Below, one piece after another: positions 1 through 6,307 of a stretch of DNA of 16,765 bases. Below the pieces are notes generated by a model. That model saw nothing but the letters and a program-made list of their open reading frames with translations, made no database searches and had not been told where the DNA came from. The position numbers and the translations under genes were made by a program. Source of the DNA: Aalborgiella sp043769295. Its GTDB lineage: Bacteria; Pseudomonadota; Gammaproteobacteria; Burkholderiales; Burkholderiaceae_C. The stretch lies in contig JAYVJL010000138.1 in assembly GCA_043769295.1 (NCBI GenBank), positions 1 to 16,765 of the forward strand, written 5' to 3'. Positions within the stretch are counted from its first letter, which is position 1. The number at the start of each line of letters is the position of its first letter.

Positions 1-1338
1 AAGACTCCACCGGCCGGCGCGGACACGGCCGAGCTGGTCACCCTGGCGCTGATGCGCCTGGCCGCCAGCGACCCCGATGCGGCCGTGAAGCTGCTGGAGG
101 CAGGTGCAGCGCGCCGCCTGTCGTCGGCCCAGGCGTCCACCGCGTGGGCGCATGTGGGCAAGCAGGCCGCGCTCAAGCGTCTGCCACAGGCTGCAGACTG
201 GAGTGCTGCCGCCTGGCAGCGCGCCGCCCAGGCCGGGGCAGCAGCACCCGCGTGGTCGGACGACCTGCTGGCCTGGCACGTGCGCGCTGCCCTGCAGCAA
301 CCCGCCAGCGATGCCGAGCGCTGGGCGCTGGTGCTGCGCGCCACAGCCGCGATGAGTGCGACCGAACAGCGCGACGGCGCCTGGGTCTACTGGCGTGCGC
401 GCGCCCAACTGGCGCAGGCCCGGCCCGGCGCTGAAGGCGACACCGCCCGCGCTGCGGCCCGCGCTGCGCTGGGCGTTCTGTCAGGGCAGTTGAGCTTCTA
501 CGGCAAGCTGGCCACAGAACACCTGGGCGGCCGGGTGGCGCTGCCACCGCCCCCCACGCCGCTGAGCGCCGCCGAACGCGACGCACCGCGCACCCACGCC
601 GGCCTGGCGCGCGCGCTGCGGCTGATCGACATTGGCCTGCGCAACGAAGGCGTGCGCGAGTGGAACTTCTCGCTGCGCGGCATGGGCGACCGTGAACTGC
701 TGGCCGCCGCGCAGTGGGCCTGCGAGCGCGAGGTGTGGGACCGCTGCATCAACACCAGCGACCGCACCCGCGGCGAGGTCGATATGGCGCAGCGTTTCCC
801 CACGCCGTTCCGCGACCAGGTGCTGGCCCGTGCGCGTGAAATCGGCGTTGACCCGGCCTTCATGTACGGGCTGATCCGGCAAGAGTCGCGCTTCATCGTC
901 GACGCCCGCTCCACTGTGGGCGCGTCGGGTCTGATGCAGGTGATGCCGGCCACGGCGCGCTGGACGGCCAACAAAATCGGTCTGGTCAATTTCACCGCCG
1001 ACCAGATCAACGACCGGGATACCAACATCGCCATTGGCACCGGCTACCTGAAGCTGGTGCTGGACGACTTTGGCGGCTCCATGCCACTGGCCGCTGCCGC
1101 CTACAACGCCGGTCCGGGCCGCCCGCGCAGCTGGCGCAATGGCCCGCCGCTGGAGGCCGCCATCTGGGCTGAAAACGTGCCTTTTGCCGAGACCCGCGAT
1201 TACGTCAAAAAAGTGCTCAGCAACACCACCAACTACGCCGCGCTCTTGACCGGGCAGCCGCAGTCGCTTAAAAAACGCCTGGGCATGGTCGGGCCGCGCG
1301 ACGCTGGTGTTGCGGAAATCAACACGGACCTGCCGTGA
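1..1338 (+). CDS. slt: Soluble lytic murein transglycosylase, 3' part (start lies before the window)
   Basis: The reading frame is open from base 1 to the TGA at 1336-1338, so the gene begins upstream of the window; 445 residues are visible. The N-terminal part is an Ala/Arg/Leu-rich helical region like the superhelical U/L domains of Slt70. The C-terminal ~150 residues form the lysozyme-like SLT domain. The catalytic Glu sits in LIRQESRF (codon 883-885), followed by GASGLMQVMPATA and AAAYNAGPGR, the usual motifs of family 1 lytic transglycosylases. The enzyme cleaves the MurNAc-GlcNAc bond of peptidoglycan in the periplasm, giving 1,6-anhydroMurNAc ends, and takes part in wall recycling. Family Slt proteins are about 640-700 residues, so roughly a third is missing. 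The first ATG in the window (52) is internal, not a start. This gene is much richer in G+C than the others here. Family assignment is firm; the exact paralogue is not. Confidence 0.93.
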   Translation, partial: KTPPAGADTAELVTLALMRLAASDPDAAVKLLEAGAARRLSSAQASTAWAHVGKQAALKRLPQAADWSAAAWQRAAQAGAAAPAWSDDLLAWHVRAALQQPASDAERWALVLRATAAMSATEQRDGAWVYWRARAQLAQARPGAEGDTARAAARAALGVLSGQLSFYGKLATEHLGGRVALPPPPTPLSAAERDAPRTHAGLARALRLIDIGLRNEGVREWNFSLRGMGDRELLAAAQWACEREVWDRCINTSDRTRGEVDMAQRFPTPFRDQVLARAREIGVDPAFMYGLIRQESRFIVDARSTVGASGLMQVMPATARWTANKIGLVNFTADQINDRDTNIAIGTGYLKLVLDDFGGSMPLAAAAYNAGPGRPRSWRNGPPLEAAIWAENVPFAETRDYVKKVLSNTTNYAALLTGQPQSLKKRLGMVGPRDAGVAEINTDLP

Positions 1339-1391
1339 ACCCCTATCGCAAGATAAAGAACAACTAAAAATCAACGACTGCCATCAGCATC

Positions 1392-2351
1392 ATGAAAAAA
1401 ATTCTCGTTTTAGGCGGCACCGGCTTTGTCGGTCGCCACGTCTGTGAAAAACTAACCCGTCTGTCCTGCGCAGTCACCGTCCCCACACGCCGGCGCGAAA
1501 ATGCCAAACTGGTACAACATCTGCCGCGCCTGGATGTGCTGGAGGCGAATATCCACGACCCCGCAACGCTGGCGCGTTTGGTCGCCGGGCATGATGCGGT
1601 GATCAACCTGGTGGCGATTTTGCACGGCGATGAAGCGGCGTTTGAGCGTGCGCACGTCGCCTTGCCCGCCGCTTTGGCGCGGGCCTGTGCCCAAACCGGT
1701 GTGAAGCGGGTGGTCCATGTCAGCGCTTTGGGTGCGGCCCTGGATGCGCCCTCCATGTACCAGCGCTCCAAAGCGCGGGGCGAGGCGGTTTTGCAGGCGG
1801 CCGGGCTGGATCTGACCATCCTGCGCCCCAGCGTTATTTTTGGCTCGGACGACAAGTTTTTAAACATGTTTGCGTCCTTGCAAAAAGTCTTTCCCGTCAT
1901 GCCTTTGGCGGGCAGTGCGACGCGCTTCCAGCCGGTGTGGGTGGAAGACGTGGCACAGGCCATTGTCAACAGTGTGGTGCAAAACGTGCAGACTGTTCCG
2001 GTCATCGCAGAGGTGTGTGGCCCGGACGTGTTTACCTTGAAGGAATTGGTGCAACTGGCGGCCCGCACCGCAGGCATCAACCACGGCCAGGGCCGTCCCG
2101 TGCTGGCTTTGCCCATGGCGCTGGGGCGTGTGCAGGCCGCCCTGATGCGCTTGCTCCCCGGTGAGCCCATGCTCAGCCGCGACAATCTGGATTCGATGCA
2201 GGTGGACAATGTCGCCAGCGGCAAACTGCCCGGTTTGACGGCTTTGCATATCACGCCCACTGCGCTGGCGGCGATTGCCCCGCTCTATCTGGGCAAGCAA
2301 AGCACGGCTGCGCATCTGCTGGCGTTGCGCAAAACATCGGGTCGGTTTTGA
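1392..2351 (+). CDS. Complex I NDUFA9-like NAD(P)-binding protein (atypical SDR family)
   Basis: A 319-residue Rossmann-fold protein of the extended/atypical short-chain dehydrogenase type. The N terminus has the nucleotide-binding motif GGTGFVG (residues 8-14) after a beta strand, and an arginine-rich patch (residues 33-35) that suggests NADP(H) preference. An SDR-like Tyr-x-x-x-Lys pair is at Y123/K127. The pattern with VHVSALGA, LRPSVIFG and FQPVWVEDVA matches bacterial proteins annotated as 'complex I NDUFA9 subunit family', relatives of the mitochondrial accessory subunit. Bacterial members have no proven role in complex I, and no nuo gene is near, so function is open: an oxidoreductase or a quinone/NAD-linked sensor is possible. 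No clear Shine-Dalgarno precedes the ATG at 1392. It lies 53 bp after slt on the same strand and may be co-transcribed with it and the next two genes. Confidence 0.85.
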   Translation: MKKILVLGGTGFVGRHVCEKLTRLSCAVTVPTRRRENAKLVQHLPRLDVLEANIHDPATLARLVAGHDAVINLVAILHGDEAAFERAHVALPAALARACAQTGVKRVVHVSALGAALDAPSMYQRSKARGEAVLQAAGLDLTILRPSVIFGSDDKFLNMFASLQKVFPVMPLAGSATRFQPVWVEDVAQAIVNSVVQNVQTVPVIAEVCGPDVFTLKELVQLAARTAGINHGQGRPVLALPMALGRVQAALMRLLPGEPMLSRDNLDSMQVDNVASGKLPGLTALHITPTALAAIAPLYLGKQSTAAHLLALRKTSGRF

Positions 2352-2394
2352 TGCTTGTCGTTGATTTTCATAGATAATTTTGAGGAAGCACAGC

Positions 2395-3093
2395 ATGCTC
2401 AAACTGTACGTAGGCAACAAAAATTATTCATCCTGGTCGATGCGGCCCTGGGTTTTGCTCACCCAGGTGGGCATCCCGTTTGAAGAGGTGATGGTGCGCT
2501 TTGACTCGTTTGAGGCCGGCTCCCGCTTCAAGCAAACCATGGGTGCGGTCAGCCCGACCGGTAAAGTACCGGCTCTGGTCGATGGTTCTTTGAATATCTG
2601 GGACACCTTGGCGATTGCGGAATATGCCGCCGAATACGCCGCCGAACATCACCCCGACAAACACCTGTGGCCACAAGACAAAGCCGCGCGTGCGGTTGCC
2701 CGCAGCGTTTGCGCCGAGATGCACAGCGGTTTCACCGGCTTGCGCAGCCATTGCCCCATGAACATCGAAGCGACTTTGCCAGAAATCGGTCAGCTGGTCT
2801 GGCGCGACAAACCGGCGGTGCGTGCCGATGTGGCACGGCTGGTTGAGCTGTGGGGTGGATTGCTGGAGCAGCACAAAGGCCCCATGCTGTTTGGCGATTT
2901 CAGCATCGCCGACGCCTACTTCGCACCCGTCTGCATGCGCCTGAACACCTACGCGCTGCCGTTACCAGGCCCCATCGCCGCCTACGTGGCCCGCGTCACC
3001 GCCTTGCCGGGCGTGCAGGCGTGGATCAAGGATGCGATGGCGGAGAAGGACTTTCTGGATTTTGAAGAGACGTATCGGGTAAAACCGATCTAA
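2395..3093 (+). CDS. Glutathione S-transferase family protein
   Basis: A 232-residue cytosolic GST. Residues 1-80 form the thioredoxin-like domain: MLKLYVGNKNYSSWSMRPW carries the Ser-rich active-site loop, and SPTGKVPALVDG supplies the cis-Pro that binds the glutathione backbone, followed by IWDTLAIAEY (glutathione gamma-Glu contact). Residues ~90-232 form the all-helical domain, with GDFSIADAYFAPV matching the conserved N-capping box. Substrate is unknown; families of this type conjugate or reduce electrophiles. The ATG at 2395 is chosen over an in-frame TTG at 2380 because GAGGAAG (2382-2388) is well placed as a ribosome binding site 6 bases before the ATG. An exact 4-residue tandem repeat EYAA-EYAA (2620-2643) sits at the end of the first domain. 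The gene is 43 bp after the NDUFA9-like gene and 13 bp before cca. Confidence 0.88.
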   Translation: MLKLYVGNKNYSSWSMRPWVLLTQVGIPFEEVMVRFDSFEAGSRFKQTMGAVSPTGKVPALVDGSLNIWDTLAIAEYAAEYAAEHHPDKHLWPQDKAARAVARSVCAEMHSGFTGLRSHCPMNIEATLPEIGQLVWRDKPAVRADVARLVELWGGLLEQHKGPMLFGDFSIADAYFAPVCMRLNTYALPLPGPIAAYVARVTALPGVQAWIKDAMAEKDFLDFEETYRVKPI

Positions 3094-3106
3094 ACAGCCA
3101 CTAATC

Positions 3107-4471
3107 ATGCAAATTTACATGGTCGGTGGGGCTGTGCGGGATGCTTTGCTGGGCTTGCCGGTGCAGGACCACGACTGGGTGGTCGTGGGCGCGACGCCTG
3201 AGCAGATGGTGCAAGAAGGGTTTCTGTCTGTGGGCAAGGATTTTCCCGTTTTCCTGCACCCCGTCACCAAAGAAGAAGTCGCCCTGGCCCGTACCGAGCG
3301 TAAAACTGCGCCCGGTTATCACGGCTTCGCTTTCCACGCCGCTCCCGATGTGACCTTGGAAGACGATTTGTCACGGCGCGATCTTACTATTAATTCAATA
3401 GCAGTTCAGGCAATAAATACGCCGGCTATCGGCAAAAATAGCACTAAAAACGACTGGAAAGTTGATCTTGAGCAGCTTAAAGGCCAGTCCAGCGAGCAAC
3501 TCATCGACCCGCACGGCGGCCAGCGTGACCTGCAGGCCAAGGTGCTGCGCCACGTCTCCAGCGCCTTTGCCGAAGACCCCGTGCGTATTTTGCGGCTGGC
3601 GCGGTTTGCCGCACGGTTTGCCGACTTCAGCGTCGCTCCTGAAACCATGGCGCTGATGCGCCAGATGGTCGCCAGCGGGGAGGTCGACGCTCTGGTGCCC
3701 GAACGCGTTTGGCAAGAAATCGCCAAGGGGCTGATGGAGCAACAACCCTCCCGCATGTTCGAGGTGCTGCGCGACTGTGGCGCTTTGGCGCGTTTGCTGC
3801 CCGAGCTAGACCGACTCTGGGGCGTGCCGCAGCGGGCCGAATACCACCCCGAAATCGACACCGGTGTGCACGTGATGATGGTGTTGGACATGAGCGCACG
3901 GTTAGATGGCAACCTCGCTATCCGCTACGCCTGTCTGTGCCACGACTTCGGCAAAGGCACCACGCCGGCCGATGCGCTACCACGGCATATTGGCCATGAA
4001 GACCGCAGTGTCAAGCTATTACGCGAAGTGAGTACACGCTTACGTGTACCGACCGAGTGCAAAGAGTTGGCCGAAGTGGTGGCGCGTGAACATGGCAATA
4101 TCCACAGAAGTAGCGAATTCAACGCCGCAGCCATCGTGCGCTTGCTGGAGCGCTGCGACGCCTTCCGCAAACCCGCCCGCTTTGCCGAGGTGCTGTTGGC
4201 CTGCGAATGCGACGCCCGTGGTCGCTTGGGTTTTGAAGACAGCGCCTACCCGCAGCGCCAGCGGCTGCTGCAAAGCTTGCAAGCTGCACAAACGGTAACT
4301 TCTGAGAATGCTATAAATAATATAGCTATTAAGGCAATAAATACGCCGGCTAGAAGCGAAAATGCCTCTAAAAATGAGGTTTTAGAGGCAAAATCGATCA
4401 CTGGCAAGCAGATTGGCGAGTTGATGCATGCGGCTAGAGTCAAAGCCGTGGAAAAAGAGCTGCAGAAATAA
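3107..4471 (+). CDS. cca: Multifunctional CCA tRNA nucleotidyltransferase with two in-frame repeat insertions
   Basis: Adds or repairs the 3'-terminal CCA of tRNAs in the cytoplasm. The N terminus has the class II nucleotidyltransferase signature: GGAVRDALLG (7-16), the catalytic Asp pair in DHDWVV (D21, D23), then RRDLTINSIA (90-99) and EDPVRILRLARFAARF (156-171). The second half has an HD domain (HPEIDTGVH, CHDFGKG, HIGHE; residues ~247-298), as in E. coli-type Cca with phosphatase/phosphodiesterase activity. The protein is 454 residues, against about 410 for the family. The excess is mostly two segments: residues ~100-130, between RRDLTINSIA and LIDPHGG, and residues ~400-430 near the C terminus. 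Both hold the repeat peptide AINTPA and are encoded by copies of the same AT-rich DNA element. Outside them all motifs are intact, so the enzyme is probably functional. No clear ribosome binding site precedes the ATG; translation may be coupled to the GST gene 13 bp upstream. Confidence 0.95.
   Translation: MQIYMVGGAVRDALLGLPVQDHDWVVVGATPEQMVQEGFLSVGKDFPVFLHPVTKEEVALARTERKTAPGYHGFAFHAAPDVTLEDDLSRRDLTINSIAVQAINTPAIGKNSTKNDWKVDLEQLKGQSSEQLIDPHGGQRDLQAKVLRHVSSAFAEDPVRILRLARFAARFADFSVAPETMALMRQMVASGEVDALVPERVWQEIAKGLMEQQPSRMFEVLRDCGALARLLPELDRLWGVPQRAEYHPEIDTGVHVMMVLDMSARLDGNLAIRYACLCHDFGKGTTPADALPRHIGHEDRSVKLLREVSTRLRVPTECKELAEVVAREHGNIHRSSEFNAAAIVRLLERCDAFRKPARFAEVLLACECDARGRLGFEDSAYPQRQRLLQSLQAAQTVTSENAINNIAIKAINTPARSENASKNEVLEAKSITGKQIGELMHAARVKAVEKELQK
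3386..3455 (+). repeat. Intragenic repeat element, copy 1 (inside cca)
   Basis: An AT-rich stretch in an otherwise GC-rich gene. It shares 21 identical bases (3408-3428) with copy 2 (4332-4352) and lower similarity on both sides over about 70 bp. It is translated in the same frame as copy 2 (distance 924 bp, a multiple of 3), giving VQAINTPAIGKNSTKND. Its left part covers the codons of the conserved TINSIA motif, written with AT-ending codons (act att aat tca ata gca), so the insertion appears to have kept the catalytic residues while replacing their codons. Boundaries are approximate. Confidence 0.75.
4308..4390 (+). repeat. Intragenic repeat element, copy 2, with perfect hairpin (inside cca)
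   Basis: Second copy of the AT-rich element, translated as NAINNIAIKAINTPARSENASKNE. It starts with the pattern GCTATAAATAATATAGCTATT, which resembles short palindromic repeats I recall as common in Comamonadaceae genomes. Its right end has a perfect 11-bp inverted repeat, TGCCTCTAAAA (4363-4373) and TTTTAGAGGCA (4380-4390), with a 6-base loop. The reading frame is kept through the hairpin into the final cca codons. Copy 1 does not keep the second arm. Confidence 0.75.
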
Positions 4472-4481
4472 CGATTTACTT

Positions 4482-4566
4482 CCGTTCGGGCTGAGCCCTT
4501 CGACGGGCTCAGGACAGGCTCTGTCGAAGCCTTCTCGCAGCATTTCGACAAGCTCAATGCGAACGG
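4482..4566. repeat. REP-like palindromic repeat between convergent genes, possible bidirectional terminator
   Basis: The 99-bp gap between the stops of cca and the FAH-family gene is almost filled by a composite palindrome. Its ends are CCGTTCG (4482-4488) and CGAACGG (4560-4566). Inside are a perfect 8-bp stem CTGAGCCC/GGGCTCAG (4491-4498 / 4505-4512, loop TTCGAC) and further partial pieces of the same unit (TGTCGAAGCC at 4523-4532, TTTCGACAAGCTCA at 4543-4556). This looks like two or more degraded units of the 'CCGTTCGGGCTGAGCC..TCGA' family that is widespread in proteobacterial genomes. Its place between convergent stops suits transcript termination or 3'-end protection; no strong T-tract is present. 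Confidence 0.75.
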
Positions 4567-4570
4567 ATTT

Positions 4571-5434
4571 TTACAACTTAAACGGCACCACCAGCTGGCG
4601 CTGCTCACCCAGACCTTCAATACCCAGCGTGACCACATCGCCTTTCTTCAAGAAAACGGGCGCTGGTTTGCCGTCTTTCTTGATACCCAAGCCCACGCCC
4701 GGGGGCGTACCGGTGGTGATCACGTCGCCCGGCATTAGCGTCATGAACTGGCTCAAATAGCTCACAATTTTGGCGCAGCTGAAAATCATGGTTTTGGTGT
4801 TGCCGGTTTGAAAGCGTTGGCCGTTCACGTCCAGCCACATGCCGAGTTTTTGTGGGTTGGTGATTTCGTCGGTCGTGACCAACCATGGGCCAATCGGGCC
4901 GAAGGTGTCGCAACCCTTGCCCTTGTCCCACTGCGGGCCGCGTTCCAGCTGGTATTCGCGTTCCGACACGTCGTTGATGGTGCAGTAGCCCGCGACGAAG
5001 TTCAGCGCCTCTTTTTGCGACACATAGCGCGCTTTGCTGCCGATGACGATGCCCAGCTCCACTTCCCAATCGGTTTTGACCGAGCCTTTGGGCAGCATCA
5101 CATCGTCGTTCGGTCCAACCACGCAGCTGTTGGCTTTCATGAAGACCACAGGCTCAGCGGGAATCGGCATGCCGGACTCTTCAGCGTGGTCGGTGTAGTT
5201 CAAGCCAATGGCGATGAATTTGCCGACGTTGGCGATCGGGCAACCCATGCGGGGTTTGCCTTTGACGAGGGGCAGTTTGTCAGTCTTAACTTTACTGATT
5301 TTGGTAAGCGCGGCGGGGCTGAGTTGCTCCGCGCCCAGGTCTTTGATGACGGCGCTCAGGTCGCGCAGTTTGCCTTCAGCGTCAATCAGGCCGGGTTTTT
5401 CTTTGCCGGGGTTGCCATAGCGAACGAGTTTCAT
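4571..5434 (-). CDS. Fumarylacetoacetate hydrolase family protein
   Basis: A 287-residue cytosolic enzyme of the FAH superfamily, usual length for the bacterial 'fumarylacetoacetate hydrolase / 2-hydroxyhepta-2,4-diene-1,7-dioate isomerase-like' group. An N-terminal lid (1-65) with VRYGNPGKEKPGLID is followed by the catalytic domain. FIAIGLNYTDHAEESG (73-88) holds the conserved His/Glu pair, PVVFMKANSCVVGP the usual substrate-pocket Lys, and DWEVELGIVIG (122-132) plus NDVSERE (154-160) the acidic ligands of Mg2+/Ca2+. GTPPGVGLG near the C terminus is also typical. Members cleave or isomerise beta-diketone acids, or decarboxylate oxaloacetate, in aromatic-acid catabolism; the substrate here cannot be told and no catabolic cluster is near. 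The minus-strand leader gives AAGGA (5439-5443) 4 bases before the ATG, supporting this start. It lies downstream of slmA with a 140-bp gap. Confidence 0.9.
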   Translation of the reverse strand: MKLVRYGNPGKEKPGLIDAEGKLRDLSAVIKDLGAEQLSPAALTKISKVKTDKLPLVKGKPRMGCPIANVGKFIAIGLNYTDHAEESGMPIPAEPVVFMKANSCVVGPNDDVMLPKGSVKTDWEVELGIVIGSKARYVSQKEALNFVAGYCTINDVSEREYQLERGPQWDKGKGCDTFGPIGPWLVTTDEITNPQKLGMWLDVNGQRFQTGNTKTMIFSCAKIVSYLSQFMTLMPGDVITTGTPPGVGLGIKKDGKPAPVFLKKGDVVTLGIEGLGEQRQLVVPFKL

Positions 5435-5574
5435 GGTTTCCTTTGGGTAAATGACTTCAATAAAACAGCGTCATTTTTTGAACGCCGCGCCGCACTGGCC
5501 GAGAAAGCCAAAGCTGATGCAGCTTGGGGCAAAGTGGGTGCGCGCGATCCGCTTCCTGCAGATCAATGGGTGCG
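5435..5574. other. Intergenic gap between slmA and the FAH-family gene
   Basis: 140 bp separating two minus-strand genes. Apart from the ribosome binding site for the FAH-family gene at 5439-5443, no promoter or terminator can be recognised. The plus strand encodes an open, protein-like run (for example RRAALAEKAKADAAWGKV, starting near 5482) that I cannot match to a family; it may be a gene remnant or chance. Confidence 0.4.
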
Positions 5575-6225
5575 TTACAGCAACTGCGCAAAACTGGCTT
5601 CCAAATGCTCGCTCGGCAGACGTTTGAAGCCCGAACGGGTGAAGCGCTGCAGGCGACCGACGACAAAGGCGGTCAATACCGAGGCTTTGATCTGGGCATC
5701 CACCGTCGGTGTGGCTGAGTTCTGCGCTTCGGCGGCGGCGCGCAGGCTTTGCTTCAAGCTGGACTCAAAGCGGTCAAAAAACTGGTTCATGCGCTGCTGC
5801 AGGCGGTCATTCTCAAACACCAAAGCATCGCCCACCATGACCCGCGCCATGCCGGGGTTTTTCTCGCCAAACTGCAACAGCATCGCCAATACCTTGGCCA
5901 CCTGCGCTTGCGGGTTGGGTTCACGTTCGGTGATCTGGTTGATCAGGCTGAAGACAGACTGCTCGATGAAGTCGATCAACGACTCAAACATCTGCGCCTT
6001 GCTCGCAAAGTGGCGGTACAGCGCTGCTTCGCTCACGTCTAAACGGGTCGCCAAAGCCGAGGTGGTGATGCGCTCGGTGCCCGAACTCTCCAGCATTTCC
6101 GCCAGCGTCTGCAAGATCTGGACACGCCGTTCGCCTGGCTTGGGCCGCTTGCGGATGGCCGCCGCCGTGTCGGTGGCGGCAGCGGGTGCCGTTGGGTCTT
6201 CAGGGCGTTGGAGCGTGTCGGTCAT
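5575..6225 (-). CDS. slmA: Nucleoid occlusion factor SlmA (TetR-fold)
   Basis: A 216-residue TetR-family protein. After an unconserved, Ala/Pro-rich N-terminal tail (1-32), residues ~33-90 match E. coli SlmA closely: RRVQILQTLAEMLES, RITTSALATRLDVSEAALYR (helix-turn-helix, ~52-71), then HFASKAQMFESLIDFIE. The ligand-free C-terminal domain keeps FGEKNPGMARVMVGDALVFE, DRLQQRMNQFFDR and a late FTRSGFKRLP. SlmA binds specific chromosomal sites and FtsZ, and blocks Z-ring assembly over the nucleoid. Its N-terminal tail is longer than in E. coli (198 residues in total there). The match is over the whole length, so a generic TetR repressor is unlikely. No Shine-Dalgarno is visible; a TACAAT hexamer on the minus strand (6238-6243) lies only 12 bases before the ATG, suggesting a very short leader. 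It is 82 bp downstream of the threonine dehydratase gene on the same strand. Confidence 0.88.
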   Translation of the reverse strand: MTDTLQRPEDPTAPAAATDTAAAIRKRPKPGERRVQILQTLAEMLESSGTERITTSALATRLDVSEAALYRHFASKAQMFESLIDFIEQSVFSLINQITEREPNPQAQVAKVLAMLLQFGEKNPGMARVMVGDALVFENDRLQQRMNQFFDRFESSLKQSLRAAAEAQNSATPTVDAQIKASVLTAFVVGRLQRFTRSGFKRLPSEHLEASFAQLL

Positions 6226-6237
6226 GGTTTGTCACAA

Positions 6238-6243
6238 ATTGTA
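6238..6243 (-). promoter_or_regulatory. Possible -10 element for slmA
   Basis: TACAAT on the minus strand, 12 bases before the slmA ATG. A start 6-8 bases downstream would leave a leader of only a few bases. No good -35 hexamer lies 16-18 bp upstream, so this is tentative. Confidence 0.3.
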
Positions 6244-6307
6244 GTTTTTCAGATTCTCGCACACCGCACTGGCGTGGTACTAGCCTGGTGTCAACTTGGT
6301 TTTTGGC

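Noticed and set aside
481..1374. 297-residue minus-strand frame inside the transglycosylase gene
   Set aside because: Shadow of the GC-rich codon pattern of the real gene; the plus-strand product has the catalytic motifs.
1364..2260. 298-residue minus-strand frame opposite the NDUFA9-like gene
   Set aside because: Composition (Ser/Thr/Arg rich) is that of an antisense translation and the plus strand encodes a recognisable Rossmann protein.
3386..3480. cca insertion as sequencing error or frameshift
   Set aside because: The frame is intact before and after both insertions, all downstream motifs are in frame, and the repeat core is identical in both copies.
4808..6244. 478-residue open frame on the plus strand across the FAH-family gene and slmA
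   Set aside because: It is antisense to two genes with clear family motifs, its translation matches no family, and no ribosome binding site precedes it. Long antisense frames are expected in GC-rich codon-biased DNA.
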